Source of the DNA: Gnetum montanum
Lineage: Eukaryota; Streptophyta; Gnetopsida; Gnetales; Gnetaceae
NCBI GenBank assembly: GCA_015680685.1
Contig: MNCI01036290.1
Coordinates: 89,901 to 153,900, forward strand
Direction: 5' to 3'
DNA length: 64,000 bases
The translations under genes and the position numbers were made by a program. Under the pieces are notes generated by a model, which was not told where the DNA came from, did not search any database, and saw only the letters and a program-made list of their open reading frames with translations. This document shows, piece after piece, positions 45,461 to 58,785 of this stretch (the first letter of the stretch is position 1; every line of letters begins with the position of its first letter).

Positions 45461-48400
45461 ATATAAAATCTTAATAAATGTATGTAAGGGGATAAAAAAG
45501 CATAGACATAGGTTAGCAAACAAGACAACAATGATTGAAATGAAAAACAAATCAAGAGCTTAGAAGTGTATAAAGTAGGAATGTTATAAAATCATGAGGA
45601 ATTTAGTGTTAAATTTAAGAGAACTTTAGGTTGTAAGAATGTGAGAATTATGTGGGATAACTATAAACAATTCATGATTTATGACATACAATGAAAGACC
45701 TTAAAATTGAAGAAATATGAATAAATAATCCAAGATATTGGTGTTGTTCATGAAGCTTGAATGAAAATAGAACACCCTCTAAAATGTATAAAACATGGAG
45801 CATGAAACAAGGAAGAAAAGCTTAAGGAGAAACATCCTCACATCAATGCTCAATGTTTAAATGCTATGCTCCATTATTGTGTACATAAATGGAACTTTCC
45901 CTTAATTTATAGCTTTAGGAGTGAAGGCTATTTGCAACTCCTCCTCACATGGGACTAAATTTTCTTCTCTTTCTTCTATCTTTTAGCATAAAATAAAGGT
46001 TTTTTTAAATGTTTTCTAGCCATCTTATTCCATATATTTGGATCATTAGCCTTCCTTAATACATAAGTTCAAAACATAAAATTAGAAACATTTAAATGAT
46101 AATTAAGGAATTAATAAATAATAAAGATAAAGTTTGAGCATTGCCTAAAATTTTGGTAGCCCTTCCTCAATGACAAAGCATTGACATTAGAAGGATGATC
46201 CCTGATGAATGGTTCCTCCTCTTATTTTCATGAATCATTCTTTATCTCCTTAGCTTGTTTCTCCTTTGTCTTGATTTAATGAAGGTATTGATTGATGTTA
46301 CTTTTTTTTTATGTAGTCATCTTTGATTTGATCTTTTTGTTTAACATGTTTGATAACTTGAAATCTTCATTCCTAACTATGTTCTTGTAGGATTTAATGA
46401 TGTTGGAGATGATTGTGTTAATCTTGAATGTTTCTCTCCTTTAAGTTTTAAATTTATGACAAGAATTTTCCTTCATTATTGATGCCTAATTTGATGAACT
46501 AGTGCCTAATTTAATTTTTTTATTAATTCTTCTTTCTTCAAGATAAATCTAAAGTAATTTGGAGCTTTTTATTTTAATTGTTTTCTTCTTAGATTTTGAT
46601 CATTTGATTAAATTTTATGCTTGATTCTTCCTTTTTGTTTGAGGCTTTTCCTTCTTGAGAGTTCATTCATTGATGCTTAGAGACTTTAGAGTATTAATTT
46701 TAACTTGAGACTATTTTGTTCTTTTTAATTATCCTTTTTGATTTCTTAGAGGCTTCATTATGTGTGCCCTTTATTTATTTCTTACTTTCTTGACTTAAGC
46801 TCATTGTGAGAACTTGATGGATTTATTGAACTACATGATAGCCTTTAAGGCCTCAACCATCTTGTGTCCTTGAAAATATTTTTTTCTTATTTGCCTCTTA
46901 GGATTGACAAATTTTTTGGGTCACATAAGCCATGATTATGCTACTTAAGCCATTACATCTTATGACTTGGACATCCATAATATTTTACCACTTAGCTTAA
47001 AATTTGAGAGCTAAGTTATGAAGTTATGATTATGTGTTATTTTTAATCATACTTATATTCATAGGTAGAGATTTCTTGGATTATCAATTTTTAATTCTTC
47101 AATGACTTTTAATAATTTTTATTTTTAGGTCACATTATTTGGATTTATTCTATCGATATCATTATTTATCTTTTAGCTTTTAGCTTTCTTACGTTGTAGG
47201 CATAAGCATGCATTTTCCACTAGGGATTACAAACATGAAATTTGAAAGAAATGAGGATTAAGAATTTTATTCTCTATAAGAACCTATGAAGGACATAGAC
47301 ATAGGGAGATTAGGATTAATAATTTTTCCATATTTTATGGCTTACAAAAAAGAGAGAAAGATTTACATTTTTTGGGATCTAGCCTTAACAACAACAGTTT
47401 GAAATATTTAAGAGATTTAAAAGAAGGAACTCTATTTTAAAAGGGAATATTCCAATACATTAAATATGTCCAAAAAGTTAGATACTTTAGCCTTATATAC
47501 TAATATATCCCATAGAATAAGCAGATTTACCTTTTAATATGTTTCATCTACTATCTTCAAATAATATTTTAACATTAGAACTCTTTTTTATAACATTAGT
47601 ATGTCTAAGCTTCTTTATCATTATGCCTCATAATAATGTACAACATCTTTTATCAAAAAATTTTAAAAATACTATTATCTCATTTAAATATTTTAGCCTC
47701 CTATCAATTTTTTTTCCATCTAAACTTTATCAGACCAACTTTAACTTTAAATGCTCAAATTTATACACCTTCTTTCATACTAGTTAGAATTGACTCAACA
47801 AAAGGCTTTGGAATGCATAGAGGCTAGTCCTAGAGTTTAGAATATGAACCTAAACATGGTATTCTCATAGTTATATATTATAATTCATGGCGTTCTTCTA
47901 GTACTACCATGATGACTAAGAATTTTTTGTGGTTAGATCTTGGTTTATACTTAGGATAAAAATAGTCATCACAAGTGATGGCTCATACATGGTGGAATCA
48001 TGGTGTCTTGATTATGAGTCATGATCAAGTTATGATAGCTCTTGTAACTACTTCCTTTTTCCTGATAGCATTCATGATTAATTTACCTTAACCTCAAGTT
48101 ATGATGTACTCATGGTTGTATGACCATGGACTATGGTCATATCATGGCTATCTTTGAAAAATGAAATCTACTATCCATTACTTCTTCATGTAAACTATTA
48201 AGATCATATGGTGATCTTATGTTATAATAATATCTGTCAGAGTGAGGTTATGATAACTTGGAATTGAGATGAAACACCTCAAAGAAAATTTCAATTGTAA
48301 AAAAAAGAGCCTTGTGACCAAATTTTGAATGTATTTTGATCTTCCTCGAGAGAAAAAATGCCTCAATTTCCCATTAGAAAATCTATCTTGTAACCCTATT

Positions 48401-50755
48401 TTACTAGACATTTTGAGGCATTTTCAAAATGTAAAGTGTAATTCATGGTTCACAATGTTAAAAATGGTATGGATTACACTAAACCAACGTAATTAAGCTC
48501 ATAATATCAAAAATGCTCACATTCCCAATGTAAGTTATCAAAAACCTTGTAGTCAAAAACATTATAGTTTCTAGCTAGATTAAGTATCAAAAATGCTTTG
48601 GAGAATGTCTAGAAACTTTCCTAAGACAAGTCAACATAGAAACACCAAACCATGACATATTTAAACAATCATCAACACAATTTTAAGGGACTTCTTGGAT
48701 TATTGAAATGCCTTTAAACTTGAGTATTTTGAAGAAGAGTAGAGATCTAAAAGTTCAAAGCTATTTCACTAGCTTTGATCATTAAGAATGTTGAGAATTA
48801 GTTATAGCCTATAGATTGAGCAGACCAAACATATTCAGGATATCTACAAAATACACCCCACTAATCCATGTATCATGTTTCTACTAGAAATTTCATTGAG
48901 ATTTTTGAAATATACATAGTCCCACACTTTGAAAGCATAAAGGATTTTCAATATGTATCTTGTCACTTTGTATTTTGTCAAGATTAATAAAAAATTTGCA
49001 ATATTTTGTGAAATTTTCTATTGTTTTTTATATTATCTTTTTATTTGTTCTTAAATCTAGCATTGCATCCACTATTCACATGTCATCACCCATTTTCCCT
49101 TATTTTTATCTTGATAACAAACTCTTATGTCCTTAAGTGATTGACAAGATTGCTTAAGGTACCTTATATCATTTTTTAGAGCCATGGATCTTAAGGTAAC
49201 ACTATTCCACAAAGATCTATTAAATTTTCAACATGAAAGTTTTTCTTTTTGACTAGTTTTTCTTTATCCAAATCCAAGCATTATTACCACTATTTTTTCT
49301 TTTTGACTAGTTTTTCCCAATGTATTTAGTGTGTTAAAGTAGTTTTGAATGATTTTAAACATTAGTGTTTTTAAGCATCAATGTTTTTCTAGGTATTCAT
49401 GCACTAGCATTTTTCCTTCTATCCTAAACATCCATCTTGTAGTGAAAATTGTACAAATATGCTAAAACTAAATCTTACAAATTCCTAGTTTTTGTTCCTC
49501 TTTTTCTTTAGAATTACAATGTTGCCTCAAAAATGCTACACTAAATATGTTAAAATCATTGTATTTTTACCATTTAGAAAGCTATTTTTATAGTTACATT
49601 TTTTCAATTAAAAGTTTCTTAGTTTAGATTTACTCTACCCTTTATTCATCATTTACACTATTGTATTTTTTGCACTATTGCAAGGTTTTCACTACATATA
49701 ATTCCTCATTTACATTGTTAAAGCTTCTTCTAGATCTACCTAATTCCTTAATTTTGTGTTATCTATACCTTTCATGTTAATCATTCTACCACATAACATC
49801 GTTGATATAGCCTCCAACTAGGAATCTACTCATATATATGGCCTAAGGATCCAACTGTAGTGAAGCAAAGGTAGTTCCTTAGGTTTCTAGAACATAACCT
49901 TGCATATACAAACATTGATAAAGAGTACTACAAATTGATATGTGCAAAATTTCAAGGTAGTTTACACATCCCGTATTGGGATTTAAACTCCAAGTGTTAA
50001 TATGAGTTGATTCATAGGAATAGAAAAGAGTACATTCCCTCAAAATACAATCATATTGAACTCTCAAAATTCTGTGAGTGCATGTTAGCATAATTGGTGG
50101 ATGTAGAAGATGAGGTTAAAGTGGTAAATAATCTAGTTAATAGTAGGATCAAGAGAACTAGGATGAGTTTATTTGGAGATTTATATTCATTTGGAAGACC
50201 CTTCACAGAGATCTATCCTTGAGGTATCTATGTTCAAGTGTGTGCCCCCTATCTCCATAATAAATTAAGCATCTCTTATGACCTCCATGAATCAAGTTTC
50301 TCAACCCACTTTCTCATTTTCTTTCATGTTTACCTCAACACCTTTTGCCATAGTACACTAGCCTCCACTAATAATTTCTTCTATGTTAAAATCTATAATT
50401 TCAGTCGGTCCCTCTTCTAGACCTTAAATTCCACATATTTCACATAACTATTTGTATCCAATACGCCATTTTCCCCCATGTTCTAGCACAAACATCATTC
50501 TCTATGTTTAACCCTCTTACAATGTTAGGTACATGACCCTTCTAATTCATATCATTAACCATTTCACAAGCATGAATTGTCCATCCACCAATGCAACCCT
50601 CAAGAGCTTCACAAGGCCTAGATTAAGCCTTTTAAATGATCCAAAACCTTACTAAAGAGCTACATAAACTCAAAGTTAATATGACCCAAACTGTAAAGAT
50701 AATTGACTTCTACTAGGATGATTCCATTAGCCTTATTGTTTCTCAAATAATATCA
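45461..50755. other. Long unassigned AT-rich region
   Basis: No gene or element boundary was recognised. Small features only: a TAATTTATAGC string near 45903; a 9-bp inverted repeat TATGACCAT/ATGGTCATA at 48119-48141 inside a stretch rich in CATGAT words (47960-48160); and a direct repeat TTTTTCTTTTTGACTAG at about 49240 and 49294. Short open frames here (for example 47539-47787) are AT-driven and Phe/Leu/Ile/Asn-rich, with no family resemblance. Confidence 0.45.
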
Positions 50756-51830
50756 CCTGTAGGCATGCCTATCCAAAACTTCACCAAATACAATGATGAA
50801 GGAGACCCTAACATGCATCTCATCATATTTCATTCTGAGCACCTTCTATTGTAAGCATGGCCTCACATGGTGCTATGAATTTTTCTTATGTTTTTGACAA
50901 GGAAGGAATTATAATGATCTAAGATATTTCCAAATGGATCTATCTCTTCACGTGATAACTTGAGTATGAAATTCATTCATAGATTCAAATACAACTTGGA
51001 ACCTAATACAACTTTAGATCAACTCATGAATGTATGGTAGGAAAAACTTGAACTAGTCCAAAAAATTATTCAAAGATGAAATGCAACACTCAATGATATT
51101 TTGAAGTTCATCTCTAAAATCCATTTTCTATGCATTTGAAACAAAATAGTCAACAACTTTATTAAGTTAAAACTATACTATCTATACACTTGATCATTGA
51201 GCCAAGCCTTTTCATAAATTAAGAACATCAAGGAGGCAACTGAAGCTAGCAACAGTCTAGCCTACATAGCATATAAAACCCAATATATGATGAGGGATAG
51301 GAATAAAACTAAGCCAACACAAACAACTATGGCCATGGTAGCAAAAGATGTAAATCAAGTAGAGGGATAAAGGACATCACAATGTAATGCATCTTCTCCT
51401 CCATCTTAACCATCCACTTCATACACTTTCAATCATCCAAGACCTAGCTTTGAGAATAAAGATTGATCCAAGTATAAAAAGCTACAAATGAAGCCCTCTA
51501 AGCTTAAACATCAATAGTGACCCTTATATCATGACTTCGTTCACAACATCCAATCAGTCTAGTCCTCATAGAGAACTATTTATCATTCAGGTACCCCTAG
51601 CAAGTAATAGGCCCCAAAACCTAAAGCCTAGAATGCCTTTTCTTATATGGATACCACCACCTTTGTCTTCTAAAGAGTTTTTTTTGCTATTTGTTTCATC
51701 TTTAGTGGAAACAAAATTACAACACAAACAAAGTGTTATAAATCCCTCTAAAGCTAGGGAACCATTTGTTATTAGTGTTCCTCTGTCATCCACAAGCAAA
51801 CCTACAAAAAACTATGATTAATGCTCACTT
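50756..51830 (+). pseudogene. Worn gag remnant of another gypsy element
   Basis: Conceptual translation gives PVGMPIQNFTKYNDEGDPNMHL, resembling the start of a gypsy capsid domain (F..Y.G..DP..HL..F). Then comes a stretch like FEYEI.HRFKYNLEPNTTLDQLM, and then EATEASNSLAYIAYKTQYM. Downstream at 51531-51821 is a Pro/Ser-rich piece with REPFVISVPLSSTSKPTKNYD, reminiscent of gag-pol linker motifs of the Tat/Ogre type. Stops are frequent and no LTR was found. Assignment is tentative. Confidence 0.35.
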
Positions 51831-53482
51831 GTTATGGTTAATACCTCAACATCGTCATTTAACAACAAGAAGTCACTACAATGATGGTAAAACAACCTAT
51901 CCTTGAGCCACAAACTAAGTCCACTAAAGATAGCTATTAACAAAAGACTTAAAAATAAGTTATCACCCCCACAATAACATTGATAGTAGCCATACATATG
52001 AACACCACTACTCAACATGAATTAACCAATTGACCAACACTTTTATCATGTTTAGTCCTATAACCAACCAAAAGGGATGATTTGTCATCTACCAATTCTA
52101 CTTTACCTAACACTTGTTACTCATCATTAATGGCTTCACTACTTCATGCTAATATAGCCTTTAATAACTAACTATAAATACCTTAGGTCAAATCTTCAAA
52201 GGTAGACTCATGATACATTCTCATTATACAACGTGCCTTTTGAGGACATAATTATATTTTCTCCTTTCAAGTCTTATTACAACACCTACAACATTTGTTA
52301 TGAAGAGACATCATATTTGGTCCGGAACAGTACCATTTCAACATTGGGATGCGACACTTAAATATGTTAGTCATTGTGTTAATGTTTGATATTTTTTTTA
52401 GTCATATGGAAATTTATAAGTCAATAATATTTAATTCAACATCTTTCAACACTTCATCTTTTTGTCTATAGTGAGTTTTAAGTAGATCACATATTCTTTA
52501 CAACATAATGTTAAAATATCATATTAACTTCTTAGTCCCCTATTTCATTTAATAAAATCCATATTATAGATTTAATTATTCAATATAGTTTTCAAACTAA
52601 GCTAAAGATAATAGATTCATATCATCACAACTTGTTAGACAATTATTTGGTAAAGTAGAGAACCAAATTTAAGTTATATCTCTTAGATTTACTACAAATA
52701 TTCTACATACTTGATCTTCATATTGGATATTAGTAGGTACTAATGAATATGTATAGATAATTTTTAACTAAATAAGCCTTTCTAGGTCTATAAGGCACTA
52801 ATAGATACTTATGTATAGTTATAGGAATATCCTTATAAGCATTGAAGCTTAAAAGAGTAGGAAATTGAAATGGTTTAACTAGGAGATCATTTTCCTTTAT
52901 GTCAATTCCTATGCTTCTTCAATTTTTTTCTTTTAGTAATTACTATTCAAATTCTAAATTCACTAATATTTAAAGTAATGGAAAACATGTACTTTACCTA
53001 GTTTTATTGCCACCACTAGTACCTTGATTAAAGGACTAATTTTCTCTTCATTAGAAGAGATCTCAATCTTCATTTTGAATGAATCTTTAAAAGCTTCAAA
53101 ACATTCATCTTGAAAATAATTTACACTAATGAGCTAACTACTTTTATGACAAAAAATCACACTTTTCTAACATTAATAAACCATTGTTAATGATATTTTT
53201 GTATGCATTGTTCCTTAGCAATCTTTGTTGTTAGTAATTTGAAGTGGTTGTTGGACTTTGATACAACAAAGGCATAAATATCTCTAAATAGCTTTACATC
53301 ATTACTGTAGAGGTAATGCATTTATTTTTTATTTATATCTATTTATTCTTAAAATATTTTATACTAATTTATATTTTTCATTTTTATATAATGGCTTAAA
53401 TGATAGTATTAATTTTTGTCAAAATCTCTTAGGTGGTTATGACTGGGATCATAGCATAACAATAACTATTAAAATTTAAAAG
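51831..53482. other. Unassigned AT-rich DNA
   Basis: Nothing recognisable. It ends at the GTAAG target duplication of element F. Confidence 0.45.
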
Positions 53483-53487
53483 GTAAG

Positions 53488-54293
53488 TGATGAATTGTCA
53501 TTTGCTAGGCCCTAATATCAAGTACACGATATCACAGCTTGGATATGATATCGTAAACACAATATTGTGATTCCTATGTTAACCTATAGATACAACACTC
53601 AGGTGCATAGTGAGAGGAGGATTAGATCATTAGAGAGTTAGAAGTTCTTTATTTTTGGTACTTTAGTTTTCAATTCTTTCTTCCAAGCTAGTTATTCCCA
53701 GTGCATGCCCACAGTGTGATGTTTGTAATTCTGCAGCACCTTTGTTCAAGTGTGATGTACTTGGACATGTCTATGACTAGCAATAAAGATCGAGATTACT
53801 TTCATCATTGCAGCATTCACTTAGATTAATTTCATTTTTTTAATTATTTAATTCCTTCTTTAGTTAACAACTAACTTATTGTTATTTACTTTTCCTATCA
53901 TTAAGTGGAATGTGTACACCTTAATCATGAGCATTTAAGTACAAATACTTGGCATGCCCAATAGTAAGTCCATGAAGTCCAAGACATGTATAGATGGTTT
54001 AGGATGGATACCATCACCATTGGCTAATTTATATTTTTCTCTTATTATTAATTTAATCAATTTTATATTTTCTGTTATCAAGAGTAACATAGAGTTAGGA
54101 CAACATCATATGCCTCACTCTGGACTAAACCATACATGACAAGCTACTACTAGTCCAGGTGGGAAGATAACAAATTGTGATCAACATATAACTATCTAGG
54201 TGCCACAACTAGTCCATCCACGAAGTTCAACCAGATCATGTGTACATGCTCATATTCGTATGGTTGAGTGTAGGGGTACCTCACCACTCATCA
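53488..54293 (+). repeat. Element F 5' LTR
   Basis: TGATGAATTG...CACTCATCA. The U3 has GATATC/AATATC words at 53513-53570, then a TATA-like CTATAGATAC at 53584-53593 (one base from CTATAAATAC of the other LTR). The polyadenylation signal AATAAA is at 53782-53787. Confidence 0.82.
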
Positions 54294-54294
54294 T

Positions 54295-54312
54295 TGGTGC
54301 AGTTTCCAGGGA
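54295..54312 (+). other. Primer-binding site of element F
   Basis: TGGTGCAGTTTCCAGGGA, one base after the LTR, is a mutated tRNA-Asp type site. Confidence 0.65.
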
Positions 54313-54358
54313 TGGTTCTAGTTATCTAGATTAGTGTAATTACACAAGATCACTCTAA

Positions 54359-56845
54359 ATGGGTATTAATGATATATCTTTCAAAAAGTATTCAAACATA
54401 CACCACGAATCAACAACAATTTCTTACTCATGTGGAAATGATTATGAGCCACATAGTGCACCTATTCATTGGAGAACTAACAAATTATATAATGAAGAAG
54501 ATTGGAGTGATCCACTGTATGAAGAGGTTTTTCATGACCATGGCCACCCTAATGACACTCAAACACTACATTCACCTAAGGAAAACTATCTTGATGATGA
54601 TGACATTAGTCCTAAACTACAAGAGGACTCAAGGCCTAAGACCTCCTTAGTACTTAGAAACAATAAACCAAGGGACCATGAGGAACATTATTGGAGCCAT
54701 GGATATCCTACCAGCTCCTCCTTTTCATCTTCCCCCTAAACTTGAACATCGATTTTTGATGAAGATGAATGTAGGCATAAAGATAGAGCTCCACAAAAGG
54801 GTCAAAGTAAAAGCAAAAATCAAATCCATAGACACACTCAAGGTGATCAACATGAATACAAGCCTCATCACCATTGATCAATTAGAGATTTTAATCATAA
54901 CTTGTCTGATGATGATAAACCTCTGTTAGTCCCTACAAGTCTAATGTACATTGTAGAGGTTGTTAAAAAATCCCACAAGCATTACAATAAGAGTTGACTA
55001 CCTAAGCTCGACCTAAATAATATTTCCAAATTTTTTGGGGACTATGATTTAGATCCACAACATCATTTACAAGCCTTCCATGATGCTTGTGTGCTTAACA
55101 ATGTGGACAATAAATGGCAAAAGCTTATACATCATTGGAACCAAATTTGATCAAAAAATGGTCAACCATGTTAGAACTTTTCACTAAAAGATACTAGACC
55201 TATGCCCAAGTGTTCACCTTGAGGAGACAAATCCAAGGATGGAAACAAGAATAATAGGAACCCATGGACATGGCCTTAGATAAATACTATACCTTACTAA
55301 ATAAATGTGTAGGCCATAGGTTCTTCAAGAAAAAGAAAACACTCTAAATTATAGATGGGCTTAGCAATGAAACAAGGGTGAACCTTGGAAAGTATGTCTA
55401 ACTCCAAGGCCGCTAGGTCAAAGAACTAATAGATAATTTTGCAAAAGAAGAGACAAAATTATCTAAGTGGGAGAATTCCAAAGCATTTGAGCAGGACCCA
55501 ACTCTAGAAAAAATAAGGGTCCAAAACTACAATGGTAAGGAAATAACCAATTCTAAAAGGGTGACACAATCCCAACCTTTGTCAATACAAAAATCAATAG
55601 ATGAAATTGAGGCAAAGCTTAACAAGATGACCATATGGGAAAATGGATAAAGTGTGAACTTAGAAGACATTGTTTGGGAGAAGGTCATCCAAAATAAACC
55701 TAGAAATAAAAAAAATAGAGGGCACAGAAATTAGAAATAGTTAAGAATGTTGTTTGGCAATTGGGGAGAATGGCTAAGGGTAATGAGGCAAAAGGGTCAA
55801 CTATAGATAATGAGGATGGATGTGATGTCTATTTATATGATCATTCAAAGGGCCATTTCCCAATCTTGTCACATCTATATGAGCATTGGGTGGGGAAGCT
55901 ACACCCAAAATTCATACAAAGGTATCAGTTTAGGCATATCCCTATTCCACAAGGTACTTATGGACATACGCATAATCCATCGTACTATCTTGAGGGGAGC
56001 TATTACCAACCTCAACACTTTTCTCCACCACAATGGCAAAAATCATAGGCTTGGGGAAGGCCACCATATAGCCAACCACATGCTTCCTGTCTACCAAAAT
56101 CAAATTCCTACTATGTTCAACATCTTATTTCTCCAATTAGTTTGGAATCCCCTATTTCCAATCACCATTATCACTCTCCCAAGAACCATCAATCCATGTC
56201 TTCTCCTAAGGGATCACCATCTCATACTTCTCCTCACCCTTGGTATTCTCATCCTTTACCTCCTTCTACACTACCATCAGATGTATCATATGGTTCTGCA
56301 CCACCATGCCAACCAATGGATGTAACTTGTGCTACTGCTATTAATGAAAGTGGGTTCCCTCTACAATGTTGGAAGTGTCCCTTCTTTAGGCATGATTGAA
56401 AGAAGAAGAATCACACTTTTGAACCTACTATAGCTTCTAAACTAGCCCAAGGAAAACCTGGTGCCACACCTTCCTTAGCTCCATTAATAGCCCCTGTCAC
56501 TATACCCAGGATTCTACCTCACACTCCAATGTCCACATAATCTAGTGAATTCACCAATGTGAAGGGACACACAAATCCATGCATATAGCCATATAGTAAA
56601 GGGTTCCATAGTGGGTCATATTTTCCTCATAATGTACACATATCATCTAACCTACCCACTACAGTTTCTATAATCAAGGATGTGACAAACGATTTCTCTA
56701 GCTAGCCACCATACCACCAATAGACACCTAGTGGCTGGGGCATGATGGACCCCTAACGTTTCATACATGCATGGAGCCTATTCATCAACTTATTAATCCT
56801 ATCAATGACCAAATGTTTAGTCATGAGGGTCACACCCCATTCTAA
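54359..56845 (+). pseudogene. gag-like ORF of element F
   Basis: The ATG at 54359 opens 126 codons (to 54739), rich in His, Asp and Ser. The capsid-type part near 55030-55130 reads FFGDYDLDPQHHLQAFHDAC. Three frames are needed, so at least two indels occurred. The compact knuckle at 55821-55859 reads CDVYLYDHSKGHF, with two of three Cys lost. A Pro/Ser/His-rich part (56142-56330) precedes a second Cys/His patch, CWKCPFFRHD, at 56367-56396. The end at TAA 56843 follows FSHEGHTPF, the counterpart of B's FSHGGYPPF and of the pol tail of C. Pol is absent. Confidence 0.65.
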
Positions 56846-58204
56846 TTTTCAAGATTTTTAAGTGTTATTTTATCTTTCTATTTTACAATTTTTTGTCATT
56901 TCTCTATTTCTTTTACTTTTTCTAATTGTTGTTTTCAATCTATCATTGTAATATTGACTGTGAATAAGTTGATCATGTTGTCCATTCAAGTGAGGTTTTT
57001 TTCTATATTGCCTAGACATAAGGGATTGATTATTTGGACATTGAGGCCATGACATCCATCCACCCATTCCATTAATAAGAGGTTCGTACTATGCTCACAA
57101 TGGTAATCTTTTTTATCATCTAACTATAAATAATTTGATAATCATTGTGTCTAGAAGTACAAGTGAAGGATCAAGGTGGAATGATAAGGGTATGACTTCA
57201 AGGGAATTCATAGATTCTCTATGGCTACTTCTGTATGCTCTATAATGTTGCCGAGGTTGTAACTATATTCTTGTAGATCTAACAAAAAATGGAGGTATGA
57301 GCAACTCAAAATGGCACTAAATATTCTTTTTTGGGTTCCACTAGAAATACATGTACCCATGCCTAAAGGTAGGTGACTTCATAGAGCCAAAGATGAATTG
57401 AAAAAAGAAAAGAAAAGAAGAGAAGAAAGAGAAAAACAAAAAAAATGAAGAGAGTGAGCCACCAAGATGCTCCTCCCTTGCTGCTCCTTTGAAAAAAATG
57501 CCAAGTAATGTTACTCATTGCAACTTTGATAGGCTTCTGGTTGTTTGTCAATGGGATGAAGCAATGCAATGTCATTGTAGTGTGGTATGGACTTGGCCTG
57601 GAACTTGGAAGCTAGACACATGGTTATTTAATCACTAATTACACACAAGATTCCATTGTGACCATCATTAGAAACCTCATGTCTTGATTTTGGTGATCCC
57701 TTCTGCTGTCCATCTCATCTCATTATCTAAGTGTTCATAACTTATGGTTGGTTGGTGTAATGTAGCATTATTATCTCAACTCGGTGGTTTTAACATGTGT
57801 GTTTTGTTCATAGGTATATGTTACATTCAACTTATCTAGTGCCTATGGACATTAGAGGTGTGGTTCCACAAGGGTATCATAGGCTAGAGCCTACTTTGGG
57901 GAGGACCCACTTGTGTAACTTTTCCTTCTTGCACATGATGCATTATTTTACACCCTTTGACTACTTACCTAAGTGCACTATCCTTTCCCTTATCATTTTA
58001 ATCAATTGTTCCTCAACAAGGACTATACACCCTTCATCCTAGCTCCTTTTCACAAATTTTCATATATGATCCCACCATGACATACTTCTAGTGTCTCAAA
58101 AACTAATTTTCTAAATACCCCAAAGCTTACAATTCAATTTCTAATCCTTCATTACATATTGAAAATTTCTTATTCCCACTCAATCCTTGCATTCAATAAA
58201 TTTT
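56846..58204 (+). other. Non-coding stretch of element F
   Basis: Contains the pyrimidine-rich tract after gag (56846-56940) and the conserved block at 57887-57909. An open frame at 57797-58042 crosses the block, but its frame is not kept in A, B or C. Confidence 0.55.
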
Positions 58205-58303
58205 AGTGGGGATGCAATATCGCATACGTGATATCATGTCTAACATGATACCAAGTACCCGATATCGGGTATGCGATATTGCATCTCCCCTACCTATATG
58301 TAC
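58205..58303 (+). promoter_or_regulatory. Internal promoter-like segment of element F
   Basis: Between 58210 and 58285 lie CAATATCG, GTGATATC, CCGATATCGGG and GCGATATTGC. A decayed TATA, CCTATATGTAC, follows at 58293-58303. The array is almost indistinguishable in style from the LTR U3 arrays of C and D, yet it lies 3.5 kb from either LTR and about 490 bases upstream of the third ORF. Confidence 0.6.
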
Positions 58304-58553
58304 TAATAGTCCCATCCACTTCAAGTTCATTTCTCTCATTTGACACTAGAGGAGTTGTTGAAATTTTCCTTTTCAACTTAGAGCTTTACATCTTCATCTC
58401 CCAATTGCAATATCTTGCTCCCTACCATTCCGATTTCAATTTTATTTGATCGTAGTTGAACCCAGAGTGTTCCACTTAGTCGTGGGGGAGTACTGTAGTG
58501 GGAAGAGCATAAAATTTCTTCAAAGTTTTCCATCATCTAAAGGATATTATAGG

Positions 58554-58785
58554 GTTAATAAATTCAATGTTTTATTCTCAAGCTAATCTCTATCAATCAC
58601 CTAGGCCACCCAAATGATTGTAAGGTCAACAATAACACCCTTTGGAGCCACTTCTCGAAAATATTTTTAACTTTAAAAATCAAACTATACAATTATGGAT
58701 TGTTAATAAAGGCAATGAGTAAGGTATAAATTGATAAAAATTTCTCTACATAACCTTAGTAACAATGATTTTTGTGTGATTACAA
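58554..58785 (+). other. Putative leader intron of the third ORF (F)
   Basis: ATAGG/GTTAATA at 58550-58560 aligns with the intact donor AAGG/GTAAGT of A and B. GATTACAA precedes the ATG at 58786, where A has GATTGTAG. Both sites look mutated in this copy. Confidence 0.3.

Noticed and set aside
47539-47787. 82-codon Phe/Leu-rich frame, resembling a small membrane protein or organelle gene
   Set aside because: Composition fits AT-rich random sequence and no family motif or second copy was seen.
50756-51830. Integrated pararetrovirus
   Set aside because: Only gag-like and linker-like motifs were seen; no movement protein or RT motif was found nearby.
57797-58042. 81-codon frame across the conserved non-coding block in F
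   Set aside because: The frame is not maintained in A, B, C or D although the nucleotides of the block are, so conservation is not protein-driven.
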